A stretch of DNA of 64,000 nucleotides from an uncultured Clostridia bacterium. Its GTDB lineage: Bacteria; Bacillota; Clostridia; Christensenellales; Borkfalkiaceae. A program made the position numbers and the translations under genes. The stretch covers positions 1 through 64,000 of the forward strand of contig CANQFA010000002.1 in assembly GCA_947597925.1 (NCBI GenBank). The letters are read 5' to 3'. Shown in pieces: positions 43,726 through 52,434 of this stretch. The notes beneath the pieces were generated by a model. That model did not search any database. It was not told where the DNA came from and worked only from the letters and a program-made list of their open reading frames with translations. Positions within the stretch are counted from its first letter, which is position 1. Every line of letters begins with the position of its first letter.

Positions 43726-43749
43726 TGTCCCCTTAAGGGGACAGCAAGG
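43726..43749 (-). repeat. Interspersed repeat fragment, inverted copy
   Basis: TGTCCCCTTAAGGGGACAGCAAGG is the reverse complement of the CCTTGCTGTCCCCTT(G)AGGGGA core seen at 26825 and 55491; a GTCATTCG motif follows at about 43764. Confidence 0.65.
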
Positions 43750-43799
43750 CGTTCTCAAACACGTCATTCGCCGACTGCATGGTAACATATTGAAATCGC

Positions 43800-43829
43800 G
43801 TGACGCAGAGGGCGGCGGCATGATATAAT
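43800..43829 (+). promoter_or_regulatory. Promoter of the ABC exporter operon
   Basis: GTGACG (43800-43805), 18 bp, TATAAT (43824-43829); GGGAGGA at 43846 serves ATG 43855. Confidence 0.75.
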
Positions 43830-43854
43830 AAAAATCGTCATTTCGGGAGGACCT

Positions 43855-44772
43855 ATGCATCTCATTGAAATTTCCCACCTCACGAAGTCCTTCGGCGCCA
43901 TCCATGCGGTCGACGACGTCAGCTTTTGCGTGGAGGAGGGCTCCTTTTTCTCCTTCCTCGGCGTAAACGGCGCGGGCAAGTCGACCACCATCGCGGTGCT
44001 TGCGGGAAAACTGAAGCGGGACGGCGGGAGCGTAAAGATCGCGGGACGCGACGTCGACGAGGCGCCCGAGGAGGTCAAGCGGAGCCTCGGCGTCGTCTTT
44101 CAGGACAGCGTGCTCGACCGCTCGCTCACGGTGGAGGAGAACCTCCGCTGCCGCGCCGCGCTCTATGGCATCACGGGGAAGGAATATCTCCGCAGAAGGG
44201 AGGAACTTGCAGGGTTCTTCTGCCTCGGAGAGCTCATGCGGCGGCCCGTAGGGAAGCTCTCGGGCGGCCAGCGCAGGCGGTGTGATGTCGCCCGCGCCCT
44301 CCTCCATTCGCCGCGCCTGCTCATCCTCGACGAACCTACCACGGGGCTCGACCCCAAGACGCGGCGGGACCTGTGGAATACCGTCGATTCCCTCCGTAGG
44401 GTGCGCGGCATGACCGTGTTCCTCACCACGCATTACATGGAGGAGGCCGCCGATTCCGACCGCGTGGTGATCCTCGACGGCGGCAAGGTCATGGCAGACG
44501 ACACGCCCGTGCATCTCAAGGAGCGCTATGCGACAGACACCGTTACCCTATACCATGTAGCAGAAGAGGAGGTAAAATTGCTCGGACTTCCCTATCGCAG
44601 GGTGGGGGAGGCCTACCGCATGGAGGTACGGGACAGCGCCAAACTTCCCGAACTCATCGCAAGGTATCCGCACCTCTTTCGGGAGTTCGAACTCGCCAAG
44701 GGCAAGATGGACGACGTCTTCCTCGCCGTCACGGGAAGGGCGCCCGAGGAGGGCACAGGGGAGCTGTTATGA
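43855..44772 (+). CDS. ABC transporter ATPase, DrrA-type
   Basis: 305 residues. Walker A GVNGAGKST, Q-loop 'GVVFQDSVLD', signature LSGGQRRRCDVARAL, Walker B LLILDEP, D-loop TGLD, switch His in FLTTHYMEEA. 'VFQDSVLDRSLTVEENL' is typical of the drug/daunorubicin exporter (DrrA/CcmA) subfamily. The C-terminal ~85 residues form the accessory domain of this group. It pairs with the overlapping ABC-2 permease; likely exports a hydrophobic compound. Confidence 0.92.
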   Translation: MHLIEISHLTKSFGAIHAVDDVSFCVEEGSFFSFLGVNGAGKSTTIAVLAGKLKRDGGSVKIAGRDVDEAPEEVKRSLGVVFQDSVLDRSLTVEENLRCRAALYGITGKEYLRRREELAGFFCLGELMRRPVGKLSGGQRRRCDVARALLHSPRLLILDEPTTGLDPKTRRDLWNTVDSLRRVRGMTVFLTTHYMEEAADSDRVVILDGGKVMADDTPVHLKERYATDTVTLYHVAEEEVKLLGLPYRRVGEAYRMEVRDSAKLPELIARYPHLFREFELAKGKMDDVFLAVTGRAPEEGTGELL

Positions 44773-45665
44773 AAAATTTCACCGTCTTCCGCGCATTGGT
44801 CGTGCGCAATGTCAAGGTCTTTTTTAAGGACAAGGGGGTCTTCTTTCCCTCTCTCCTCGCGCCGCTCATCCTCCTCTTTCTCTTCATCGCCTTTCTCGGC
44901 AATGTCTACCGCGATTCCATCCGTTCGGTGGCGGGCATGCTCTCGGACGGGCTCGTGGAGAGCATCGCGGCGGGATGGCTCGTCTCGTCCCTCCTCGCCG
45001 TGTGCGCCGTCACCATCGCCTTTACGGCAAATACGGTGATGGTGCAGGACCGCGTCACGGGGGTGTGCGATGACTTTACCGCCTCGCCCGCGCCCTCGTA
45101 CCTCGTCGCGCTCGCCTACTTCGTGTCCACCTATCTCGCCACGGTGCTCGTCTGTTTTGTGGCAATGGGGGCGGGATTTCTCTATATCGCCGTCGCGGGA
45201 TGGCATCTTACGGCGGCCGATGTCCTCCTTTCCGTCCTCGATACGGCCCTCCTCGTCCTCTTCGGCACGGCGCTCTCCTCCGTCGTCTGTCACTTCATCC
45301 GCTCGCAGGGCGGCGTGACGGCGGTGCAGGCGACCGTCTCGGCGGCATACGGATTTCTGTGCGGCGCCTACATGCCCATCTCCTCCCTTGCGGACTGGCT
45401 CGCAAAGGCGCTCTCCCTCCTCCCGGGGACGTACGGGACGGGCCTTCTCCATCTCCACCTCATGGGAAGCGCCATCGAGGCGGTGACGGAAGAGGGGCTC
45501 CCGCAGGCCGCCGTGCAGGGGCTCAAGGAGGGATTCGACTGCACGGTCTCCTTCTTCGGCGAGGCCGTGCCCGTGTGGACATGCTATCTCGTCGTCGCGG
45601 GGGCGGCCATCCTCCTCGTCCTTCTCTATGTTCTCCTCTGCGCGCGGAGGAGGGGAAGGGCGTGA
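44769..45665 (+). CDS. ABC-2 type permease, DrrB-like
   Basis: 298 residues, six membrane helices, in ATGA overlap with its ATPase. 'FTVFRALVVRNVKVFFKDKGVFFPSLLAPLILLFLFIAFL' is the amphipathic N-terminal coupling helix plus first membrane span of ABC-2 permeases; the central 'RVTGVCDDFTASPAPSYLVALAYFV' segment is the conserved family loop between helices 2 and 3. Exporter of unknown substrate. Confidence 0.92.
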   Translation: MKNFTVFRALVVRNVKVFFKDKGVFFPSLLAPLILLFLFIAFLGNVYRDSIRSVAGMLSDGLVESIAAGWLVSSLLAVCAVTIAFTANTVMVQDRVTGVCDDFTASPAPSYLVALAYFVSTYLATVLVCFVAMGAGFLYIAVAGWHLTAADVLLSVLDTALLVLFGTALSSVVCHFIRSQGGVTAVQATVSAAYGFLCGAYMPISSLADWLAKALSLLPGTYGTGLLHLHLMGSAIEAVTEEGLPQAAVQGLKEGFDCTVSFFGEAVPVWTCYLVVAGAAILLVLLYVLLCARRRGRA

Positions 45666-45705
45666 GCTTTTGAAATTCTCTCCGAATCTTCGAAAATCTT
45701 ACTTT

Positions 45706-45731
45706 AAGCCGCTTGTCTTTGGGCGGCTTTT
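45706..45731 (+). terminator. Terminator overlapping the ade promoter
   Basis: AAGCCGC (45706-45712) pairs with GCGGCTT (45723-45729); Ts follow. The loop holds the -35 box of the next promoter. Confidence 0.75.
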
Positions 45732-45741
45732 GTGCTATAAT
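45713..45741 (+). promoter_or_regulatory. Leaderless ade promoter nested in a terminator
   Basis: TTGTCT (45713-45718), 17 bp, TATAAT (45736-45741), seven bases, then ATG 45749. No Shine-Dalgarno. Confidence 0.8.
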
Positions 45742-45748
45742 CTGTGGT

Positions 45749-47467
45749 ATGAAAAAACTCATCGATTGCGCCATGAAGCGCACCCCGTGCGACCTCGTCA
45801 TCCGAAACGTGCGGGTCTTCAATGTCTTTACGGGCACCCTCGAAGAGGGGGACCTCGCGATCGCGGAGGGCAGAGTTGCCGCCCTCGGCACCGGCTTCGA
45901 GGGACGCGAGGAGTATGACGGCAAAGGGCTCGTCGCGCTCCCCGGCTTTCTCGACGCGCACATCCATGTGGAGAGCTCCATGCTCTCGCCCGAGGCCTTT
46001 GCCTCGCTCTCCGTCCCGCACGGCACGGCAGGCATCGTCGCCGATCCCCATGAGATCGTCAATGTCTGCGGCGTCGAGGGCGCGGAGTACATGAAGGAGG
46101 CCTTTTCCCGTCTCGGAGAGGTGCCCCCGCTCGACGTCTATCTCCAGCTCCCCTCCTGTGTGCCCGCCACGCCCTTCGAGACGAGCGGCGCCGTCCTCGG
46201 CAGCAAGGAGACGGAGGAGGAACTTTCCCGCGGGCTCTTTTTCGGATTGGGGGAGATGATGAACTTCCCGGGCGTGCTCGCCGCCGACGGAGAGACACTC
46301 GGAAAGATAGAGGCCGCGCACCGCTTCGGAAAGCCCGTCGACGGACATGCCCCCGATCTCTCGGGCGATGCGCTCTGTGCCTACCGTGCCGCGGGCATCC
46401 TCACCGACCACGAATCGCTCACCGCCGCGGAGTGCCGCGAAAAGGTGGCGCGCGGCATGTATATCCAGATCCGCTGCGGTTCGTCGGTCAACAACATTGC
46501 CGATGCCAAGGACGCGGTGGACAGCTATAACTTCCGCCGCTATCTCCTCTGCTCGGACGACAAAAACGCCGCGGACCTCTCGGGAAGGGGACATCTCGAC
46601 GATGCCCTCCGCCGTCTCGTCGCCGCGGGCCTCCCCGCAGAATATGCGGTGGCAATGACCACCATCAATGTCGCCCAGTGCTACGGCATCCCTGATGTGG
46701 GCGCCCTCGCACCCCGCTATTTTGCCGACGTCGTCCTCGTGGATGACATGAAAAATTTCCGCGTACACGCCGTCTTCAAGCGTGGAAAGCTCGTCGCCTC
46801 GGAGGGCAAGGCGCTCTTCGACAGCTCTGCGCGCTATCTTCCCGCCGCGGTCAGGAGCACGGTAAAGATCAAGCCCGTCCGCCCCGAGGACTTCCGCATC
46901 ACCTGCAAGGGCGGCAAGCTCCGCGCCATGGAGGTCACCCCCTACGGTCTGTATACCGAGGAGACCTTCGTGCCCGCGCCCAAGGGCGTGCTCGAGGTAA
47001 AGGGCACCGACCTTCTGAAACTCGCCGTGGTGGAGCGCCATCATGCGAGCGGCAACCTCGGCCTCGGTCTCGTGAAGGGATACGGCTTCCGTGGCGGCGC
47101 GCTCGGCATCTCGGTCGCACACGACAGCCATAACCTCGTCATCATGGGGGACGACGACAGGGCAATGGCCCGCGCCGTGGCCCTCCTCGAGAAGGCGGGC
47201 GGCGGCATGGTGCTCGTCTCGGAGAAGGAAGAGGACGTCTTCCCCCTCGACATCGCGGGGCTCATGAGCTCGGCAGATGTGCGGGAGGTGGTCGCGCATA
47301 CGGGGAGCATCGCCGAGAAGGCGCGCAAGATGGGCGTGAAGGAGTGCTATGAGCCCTTCATGACCCTCGTCTTCTTGTCCCTCGCCGTCATTCCCAAGCT
47401 CAAGTTGCTTGACACGGGCCTCTTCGACCTCACGAAGTGGTCGCACGTGCCTCTGGAGGAGGTATGA
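45749..47467 (+). CDS. ade: Adenine deaminase
   Basis: 572 residues. Amidohydrolase metal motif 'PGFLDAHIHVESSMLSPEAFA', 'VADPHEIVNVCGVEGAEYM', 'HAPDLSGDALCAYRAAGILTDHES', 'IRCGSSVNNI', 'LLCSDDKNA', matching the Ade (YerA) family rather than the adenosine-deaminase type. It converts adenine to hypoxanthine and ammonia with a divalent metal centre. The ATG is taken at 45749, directly after the -10 box. It is the first gene of a coupled set with rdgB and a YfcE-like phosphodiesterase, giving a purine-salvage/nucleotide-cleaning theme. Confidence 0.95.
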   Translation: MKKLIDCAMKRTPCDLVIRNVRVFNVFTGTLEEGDLAIAEGRVAALGTGFEGREEYDGKGLVALPGFLDAHIHVESSMLSPEAFASLSVPHGTAGIVADPHEIVNVCGVEGAEYMKEAFSRLGEVPPLDVYLQLPSCVPATPFETSGAVLGSKETEEELSRGLFFGLGEMMNFPGVLAADGETLGKIEAAHRFGKPVDGHAPDLSGDALCAYRAAGILTDHESLTAAECREKVARGMYIQIRCGSSVNNIADAKDAVDSYNFRRYLLCSDDKNAADLSGRGHLDDALRRLVAAGLPAEYAVAMTTINVAQCYGIPDVGALAPRYFADVVLVDDMKNFRVHAVFKRGKLVASEGKALFDSSARYLPAAVRSTVKIKPVRPEDFRITCKGGKLRAMEVTPYGLYTEETFVPAPKGVLEVKGTDLLKLAVVERHHASGNLGLGLVKGYGFRGGALGISVAHDSHNLVIMGDDDRAMARAVALLEKAGGGMVLVSEKEEDVFPLDIAGLMSSADVREVVAHTGSIAEKARKMGVKECYEPFMTLVFLSLAVIPKLKLLDTGLFDLTKWSHVPLEEV

Positions 47468-48024
47468 AGCTCGTCGCCGCCACGGGAAACCGCAACAAGC
47501 TGCGAGAGATGCGCGAGATCCTCGCGGGGCATGAAGTGCTCTCCGCGAAGGAGGCAGGCTTCGAGGGGGATGTCGAGGAGACGGGAAAGACCTTCCTCGA
47601 AAATGCCCTCCTCAAGGCCCACGCCGTGGCTTCCCGCACGGGCCTTCCCGCCCTCGCCGATGACAGCGGCCTCTGCGTCGAGGCGCTCGGCGGGGCTCCG
47701 GGCATCTACAGCGCCCGCTATTCGGGGGGCGGGGATGCGGAAAACCGCGCCCTCCTCCTCAGAAATCTCGCGGGGAAGGGGGACCGCAGGGCCTATTTCG
47801 CCTGCGCCGTCGCCCTCGTCTTCCCCGACGGCAGAGAACTCTGCGCCGAGGGACGGGCATACGGCACCATCACGGAAGAGGAGCGCGGCGGGGGCGGCTT
47901 CGGCTATGACCCGCTCTTTCTCTCCGATGACCTCGGCGTCACCTTTGCGGAGGCCTCCGAAGAGGAGAAAAACGCCGTCTCGCACAGGGGCCGCGCCCTC
48001 TCAAATCTCGTAAAACTCCTATGA
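47464..48024 (+). CDS. rdgB: XTP/dITP pyrophosphatase (RdgB/HAM1)
   Basis: 186 residues from ATG 47464, in ATGA overlap with ade. Family motifs: 'LVAATGNRNKLREMREIL', 'ETGKTFLENALLKAHA', 'LPALADDSGLCVEALGGAPGIYSARYSG', 'GGFGYDPLF', 'HRGRALSNLVK'. It hydrolyses dITP and XTP, which arise from purine deamination, so coupling with adenine deaminase is functionally sensible. Confidence 0.96.
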   Translation: MKLVAATGNRNKLREMREILAGHEVLSAKEAGFEGDVEETGKTFLENALLKAHAVASRTGLPALADDSGLCVEALGGAPGIYSARYSGGGDAENRALLLRNLAGKGDRRAYFACAVALVFPDGRELCAEGRAYGTITEEERGGGGFGYDPLFLSDDLGVTFAEASEEEKNAVSHRGRALSNLVKLL

Positions 48025-48494
48025 AGACCTTTGTCATCTTATCCGATTCGCACGGGCGGCGGCAGTCCGTGGAGCGCCTCATCCCGCTCTTTGCGGAAAA
48101 CGACTACATCGTCCATTTGGGCGACGGAGTCGGCGACATGCGTGGGATCCGCACCGCCTTCGGCGACAAGTGCATCCGCCTCCGCGGCAACTGCGATCTT
48201 TCCTATGCGGAAGATGAAGTGACCATCGACACGGGCACCATGTCCGTGTTTTGCTGTCACGGACATCAATACGGCGTCAAATCCGACCTCAAGCGGCTTG
48301 CGGCGCGGGCGAGGGAACTCGGCTGCAAAGTCGCCCTCTACGGCCACACGCACACCGCGCGCGTGGAGGAGGTAGACGGCGTACTCACGGTGAACCCCGG
48401 GGCGATCGCCGACTATGTCTCGCCCTCCTATGCCTATCTCGTCATAAACGGCGAAAAGGCGGTCGCGACGATCGTGCCGCTGCCCGCACTCTGA
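48021..48494 (+). CDS. YfcE/MJ0936-type metallophosphodiesterase
   Basis: 157 residues, ATGA overlap with rdgB. Calcineurin-like motifs: D-x-H in 'LSDSHG', GD in 'HLGDGVGDM', GNCD in 'LRGNCDL', 'CCHGHQYG' and 'LYGHTHTA'. Small members hydrolyse phosphodiesters in vitro; the cellular substrate is not settled. The rdgB-yfcE-type order is very common in Firmicutes. Confidence 0.93.
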   Translation: MKTFVILSDSHGRRQSVERLIPLFAENDYIVHLGDGVGDMRGIRTAFGDKCIRLRGNCDLSYAEDEVTIDTGTMSVFCCHGHQYGVKSDLKRLAARARELGCKVALYGHTHTARVEEVDGVLTVNPGAIADYVSPSYAYLVINGEKAVATIVPLPAL

Positions 48495-48545
48495 CTTCGC
48501 GAAAACGCATCCCCCAAGCGGGGATACAGGGAGCATACAAAATCC

Positions 48546-49601
48546 ATGAAGTTCGCTTTTTTCCGCACCCTTGTGCACAAGATCAAGCTCAAAAAGCCGA
48601 CGAAGCGGCAGGTGATGCGCCTCCTTCTCAACAGCCTCATCATCCTCCTCGGCAATGCGCTCGCCGCGGCGGCCTCGGCCTTCTTCATCGCACCCAACCA
48701 CTTTGTCATGGGCGGGACGACGGGCCTCGGCATCTTCGTGAGCAACATGCTCACGCGGTTCACCGACCTCGACCCCAACACGGCGGACTGGATGCGCAAT
48801 ATCACCGTCTATGCCGTCAACATCTCCCTCTTCATCCTCGGCGCCATCCTGCTCGGCAAGAAGCTCGCCGTCACGACCTTTGCGGGGACCATCCTCTACC
48901 CGTCCTTTTTGAGCCTCTTCACGCTCGCAAATCAATATTATGTCGAGGAGATCAACGGAGGACAGGCGATCGCCTCCTCGGAGCCCATGCTCGCCGCCGC
49001 GCTCGGCGCCCTCATGTTCGGCTTCGGCGTGGGGATCGTCATCCGCGTGGGCGCCTCGACGGGCGGAACGGATATCCCCGCCCTCATCCTGCATAAGTTC
49101 CTCGGTGCTCCCGTCTCCGTCTCCCTCTGGATCTTCGACTTCTCCATCGTCGCCATCAACCTCATCGCCGTGCCCCTCGAGCACATCCTCTACGGCGTGC
49201 TCATCACCTTCTTCTCCTCCTTCATCGTGGACAAGGTCACCCTCATCGGCATGCGGGGGACGCAGGTCAAGATCATCAGCACGCACTATCGGGAGATCCG
49301 CGACATGATCCTGACCAAGATCGGGCGGGGCGTCACCGTGCTGTACGGCCAGACGGGATATCTGGAGCAGGATTGTCACATGCTGCTCACCGTCATCTCG
49401 CACCGCCAGCTCGTGCATCTCAAGGCCGAGATCGAGAAGATCGACCCCGCGGCATTCCTCACCATCTCCGTCGTCTCCGAGGTACGGGGGCTCGGCTTCC
49501 GCTCGGACGGCGTGGAATTTCTGATGCCGCAGGAGAAGGGGGAGGACCCCAAAAAGCTCGCCGCACAGCCCGCAGAGGAGGGGACCCATGAAGAAAATTG
49601 A
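48546..49601 (+). CDS. YitT-family membrane protein (DUF161/DUF2179)
   Basis: 351 residues. About five or six membrane helices ('LLNSLIILLGNALAAAASAFFIAPNHFVMGGTTGLGIF' is the family opening; 'IRVGASTGGTDIPALILHKF' the second signature), then the soluble DUF2179 domain 'KVTLIGMRGTQVKIISTHYREIRDMILTKIGRGVTVLYGQTGY', here followed by 'LLTVISHRQLVHLKAEIEKIDPAAFLTI'. Function unknown. It overlaps luxS by 14 nt, suggesting cotranscription. Confidence 0.92.
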   Translation: MKFAFFRTLVHKIKLKKPTKRQVMRLLLNSLIILLGNALAAAASAFFIAPNHFVMGGTTGLGIFVSNMLTRFTDLDPNTADWMRNITVYAVNISLFILGAILLGKKLAVTTFAGTILYPSFLSLFTLANQYYVEEINGGQAIASSEPMLAAALGALMFGFGVGIVIRVGASTGGTDIPALILHKFLGAPVSVSLWIFDFSIVAINLIAVPLEHILYGVLITFFSSFIVDKVTLIGMRGTQVKIISTHYREIRDMILTKIGRGVTVLYGQTGYLEQDCHMLLTVISHRQLVHLKAEIEKIDPAAFLTISVVSEVRGLGFRSDGVEFLMPQEKGEDPKKLAAQPAEEGTHEEN

Positions 49602-50052
49602 GAGCTTTCTCATCGACCACACCCGCCTCCTGCCGGGGCTGTATGTCTCCCGCAGGGACAAGAAGCTCCTTTCCGTGGTGACGACCTTTGATCTCCGCAT
49701 GCGGGAACCCAACCGCGAACCCGCCATGGAGATGGCCGCGGTGCACACCATAGAGCACCTCGGCGCGACCTTCTTGCGCAATTCCTCGCGGGCGGGGGAC
49801 GTCATCTACTTCGGGCCCATGGGCTGTCGCACGGGATTTTACCTCGTCATGTTCGGCAATCTCACCCCGTCGGAGGTCTATGGCCTCGTGACGCAGATGT
49901 GCGACTATATCCTCGACTTCGAGGGGGATATCCCGGGCGCCACGCCCGAGGAGTGCGGCAACTACCTCGACCAGAATCTTCCCATGGCGAAATATTACAT
50001 CGCCCGCTATGAGGAGGAGCTCCTCCAAAAGCGCTTCTCCTATCCCGAATAA
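49588..50052 (+). CDS. luxS: S-ribosylhomocysteine lyase
   Basis: 154 residues, full length; GAGGAGGGG precedes ATG. Zinc site 'AVHTIEHLGATFLRN' (HxxEH) and Cys in 'GPMGCRTGFYLV'. It splits S-ribosylhomocysteine to homocysteine and the AI-2 precursor, recycling methyl-cycle by-product; metK lies 9 kb away in the same window. Ends at a bidirectional terminator shared with the fumarase genes. Confidence 0.97.
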   Translation: MKKIESFLIDHTRLLPGLYVSRRDKKLLSVVTTFDLRMREPNREPAMEMAAVHTIEHLGATFLRNSSRAGDVIYFGPMGCRTGFYLVMFGNLTPSEVYGLVTQMCDYILDFEGDIPGATPEECGNYLDQNLPMAKYYIARYEEELLQKRFSYPE

Positions 50053-50064
50053 CTTTTTTACATC

Positions 50065-50097
50065 AAAAAGGCGCACGGCTTGTCCGTGCGCCTTTTT
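50065..50097. terminator. Bidirectional terminator between luxS and fumarase genes
   Basis: Perfect 14-bp stem AAAAAGGCGCACGG / CCGTGCGCCTTTTT with a 5-nt loop; symmetric A and T runs. Confidence 0.93.
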
Positions 50098-50107
50098 GAA
50101 GAAGTTG

Positions 50108-50638
50108 TCAATTTTTCCTGTCGTAGATGCTGTGTCCCTCGGGGTCAATGGCGACGATGAGGGGAAATTTCTCGATTTCGAAGCGGCGCACCGCCTCACT
50201 CAGGAGGTCTGCAAAGGCGACCACCTCGCTCTTCTTCACGGCATTTCCGTAGAGGGCACCCGCCCCGCCGATCGCGGCAAAGTAGACGGAGCCATTCCTT
50301 GCGATTGCCGCGCGGACCTCTTCGCTCATCTCGCCCTTTCCGATCATGCCGCCGAGCCCAAGATCGAGGAGACGGGGGGCGAAGGAATTCATGCGCGCCG
50401 AAGTCGTGGGCCCGCAGCTCCCCACGGCCTTTCCCGCGGGCGCGGGACAGGGCCCTGCATAGTAGATAAAGGCGCCCTTGAGGTCAAAGGGGAGGGGCAT
50501 GTCCGCATCGAGGAGCTCAAAGAGCCGCTTGTGCGCACAGTCGCGGGCGGTGTAGATGGTGCCCGAGAGGAGCACGGCGTCCCCTGCATGCAGGGACTTG
50601 AGGTCGGCCTCCTTGAGGGGCAGGGTAAGCTCTTTCAT
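50108..50638 (-). CDS. Class I fumarate hydratase, beta subunit
   Basis: 176 residues. Swivelling C-terminal-type domain of iron-sulfur fumarases/tartrate dehydratases: 'AGDAVLLSGTIYTARDCAHKRL', 'FIYYAGPCPAPAGKAVGSCGPTTSARMNSFAPRLLDLGLGGMIGKGEM', 'AAIGGAGALYGNAVKKSEVV'. It forms the active enzyme with the alpha subunit, to which it is coupled by ATGA overlap. Tartrate dehydratase cannot be excluded from sequence alone. Confidence 0.93.
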   Translation of the reverse strand: MKELTLPLKEADLKSLHAGDAVLLSGTIYTARDCAHKRLFELLDADMPLPFDLKGAFIYYAGPCPAPAGKAVGSCGPTTSARMNSFAPRLLDLGLGGMIGKGEMSEEVRAAIARNGSVYFAAIGGAGALYGNAVKKSEVVAFADLLSEAVRRFEIEKFPLIVAIDPEGHSIYDRKN

Positions 50639-51465
50639 AAGACCTCCTCCGCACTGCGCACGCAGTGACACTGGATATTGACGGCCACGGGAAGTCCCGC
50701 GATATGCGTCGGGGCGATCTCGCACTGCACGGCGAGGGCGGTGACCTCTCCCCCGAAGCCCTGCGGGCCGATGCCGAGCGCATTGATGCGGGCAAGCGCC
50801 TCCTCCTCGATGGCGGCGACATCCTCGCGCGCATGATGGCTCCCCACTTCGCGCGTGAGGGCCTTTTTGGCGAGGAGGGCACACCCGTCAAAGGTGGAGC
50901 CGATGCCCACGCCCACGACGACGGGAGGGCAGGGGCGGGACCCCGCGAGGCGGACCGTCTCCACGACGGCGCGGAGGATGCCCTCTCTCCCTTCGGCGGG
51001 GGTGAGCATGAAGAGGCGGCTCATGTTTTCGCTGCCGAATCCCTTCGGAAGGAAGGTAACGCGGACATGCTCCCCCTCTACGAGGTCTATATGAAGATAA
51101 GCGGGCGTATTGTCGCCCGTATTTTTTCGGGTCAGCGGGTCGCAGATGCTCTTGCGCAGGGGCTCATAGGCACGGCGGATGCCCGCGTCAATGGCCTCCC
51201 GCAGAGGGGGACCCTCGAGGCGCACGTCCTGCCCGAGCTCGAGGAGGACGACGGCATACCCCGTGTCCTGGCAGACGGGCATGTGTTCCCGCTTGGCGAC
51301 GGCTTCGTTTTCAAGTGCCGTCTCGAGGGCATATCTCGCCGCGCCCGTCTCCCTTTTCACGCTCTCCTCGAGGGCGGTGCGGCAGCTGTCCGTGAGCGTG
51401 TAGGCGGCCTTGCGGGCGAGCCGATCTGCGCAACGCCCGATCTCTTCGGTACGGATGATCCTCAT
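50635..51465 (-). CDS. Class I fumarate hydratase, alpha subunit (4Fe-4S)
   Basis: 276 residues. Three cluster cysteines are visible in 'PVCQDTGYAVVLLELGQ', 'GSTFDGCALLAKKALTR' and 'ALAVQCEIAPTHIAGLP'; 'GSENMSRLFMLTPAEG' and 'GIGPQGFGGEVTAL' are family motifs. The start is ATG at the complement of 51463-51465 with GGGAGGAG upstream. Reversibly hydrates fumarate to malate; malic enzyme in the same window (62.5 kb) can turn malate to pyruvate. Oxygen-labile cluster fits an anaerobe. Confidence 0.94.
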   Translation of the reverse strand: MRIIRTEEIGRCADRLARKAAYTLTDSCRTALEESVKRETGAARYALETALENEAVAKREHMPVCQDTGYAVVLLELGQDVRLEGPPLREAIDAGIRRAYEPLRKSICDPLTRKNTGDNTPAYLHIDLVEGEHVRVTFLPKGFGSENMSRLFMLTPAEGREGILRAVVETVRLAGSRPCPPVVVGVGIGSTFDGCALLAKKALTREVGSHHAREDVAAIEEEALARINALGIGPQGFGGEVTALAVQCEIAPTHIAGLPVAVNIQCHCVRSAEEVL

Positions 51466-51483
51466 GGTAAACTCCTCCCTCTT

Positions 51484-51512
51484 ATTATAAAAAAATTTTC
51501 CCGAAAAGACAA
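51484..51512 (-). promoter_or_regulatory. Promoter of the fumarase operon
   Basis: On the minus strand TTGTCT (complement 51507-51512), 17 bp, TATAAT (complement 51484-51489); ordinary leader with Shine-Dalgarno GGGAGGAG. Confidence 0.82.
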
Positions 51513-51520
51513 GCATTCGT

Positions 51521-51549
51521 TTGAACTTTCCCGAAAAAAACTGTATAAT
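51521..51549 (+). promoter_or_regulatory. Leaderless promoter of the CPBP protease gene
   Basis: TTGAAC (51521-51526), 17 bp, TATAAT (51544-51549), six bases, ATG 51556. Its -35 lies 8 bp from the divergent fumarase -35, so the two promoters are back to back. Confidence 0.85.
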
Positions 51550-51555
51550 GGTGGT

Positions 51556-52434
51556 ATGAACGCACGTCGCAGCGGGATGGAGGCGGGCATCGCCTATTCG
51601 CTCTCCGTCTTTATCCCCGTAATCTTCTCAGTCATCCTCGTCCTCGTCGCAGGATTTTTGGGAGAGGAATTTCTCGCCTCCGAGCTCTACCTCTACCTTG
51701 CCTTCCTCCTGCCGCAGGCGTCCATCCTCCTTGCGGTCATCATCTTTTTCCGCCGCACGAGGGCGCCTCTTCGCGCCGTCTACAGGCCCGCGAAGTGGTA
51801 CTTCTATCCCGTCGCGCTCCTGCTTTCCTTCGGGCTCTTCGCGCTCTCGGGCCTCAATGAGCTCTTTTTGTCCATCTTTGAGCAGTTCGGCTTTCAGAGC
51901 CCCGAGGTCTCCATCCCCGATCTCGACGGATGGATGCTCCTGCCCGCCATCCTCGTGATCGCCGTCCTGCCCGCCTTCTTCGAGGAGACACTTCACCGCG
52001 GAATTTGCAGACTGGGGTTCGAAAACAGCGGGTTCGGGCCGCTCGCGACCATGCTCCTCTCTGGACTTTTCTTCTCCCTCTTTCATGGCAATCCCGTGCA
52101 GACGGTCTACCAATTTGTCTGCGGGTGCGCCTTTGCCCTCCTCGCGATCCGAAGCGGCAGTGTCTTCCCGTCCATGCTCGCCCATTTTACAAATAATGCC
52201 GTCGTGCTCATCCTCACCGCATGCGGCGTCGAGTACTTCCCCACGTGGGCCGCAGTCGCGGCGTGGTTTGCGCTCATCGGCGTCTGCGTCTTCCTCTTCT
52301 GTGGCATAAAGACCGAAAAGCGGGAGCCCCTCGACCGCCGCAGCTCCTTCTTCAAGGGCGCCTCGGTGGGCATCGTCATCTGTATCCTCGAGTGGGTCAC
52401 CGTATTTCTGTCGGGATGGGGGCTCCTGTCATGA
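51556..52434 (+). CDS. CPBP-family intramembrane metalloprotease (CAAX-like)
   Basis: 292 residues, about eight membrane helices. Catalytic motifs: EExxxR in 'FFEETLHRGICRLGF', FxxxH in 'FFSLFHGNPVQ', and 'MLAHFTNNAV'. Members process peptides or confer self-immunity to bacteriocins; the substrate is unknown. Predicted leaderless. The last codons overlap rlmH (ATGA). Confidence 0.9.
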   Translation: MNARRSGMEAGIAYSLSVFIPVIFSVILVLVAGFLGEEFLASELYLYLAFLLPQASILLAVIIFFRRTRAPLRAVYRPAKWYFYPVALLLSFGLFALSGLNELFLSIFEQFGFQSPEVSIPDLDGWMLLPAILVIAVLPAFFEETLHRGICRLGFENSGFGPLATMLLSGLFFSLFHGNPVQTVYQFVCGCAFALLAIRSGSVFPSMLAHFTNNAVVLILTACGVEYFPTWAAVAAWFALIGVCVFLFCGIKTEKREPLDRRSSFFKGASVGIVICILEWVTVFLSGWGLLS

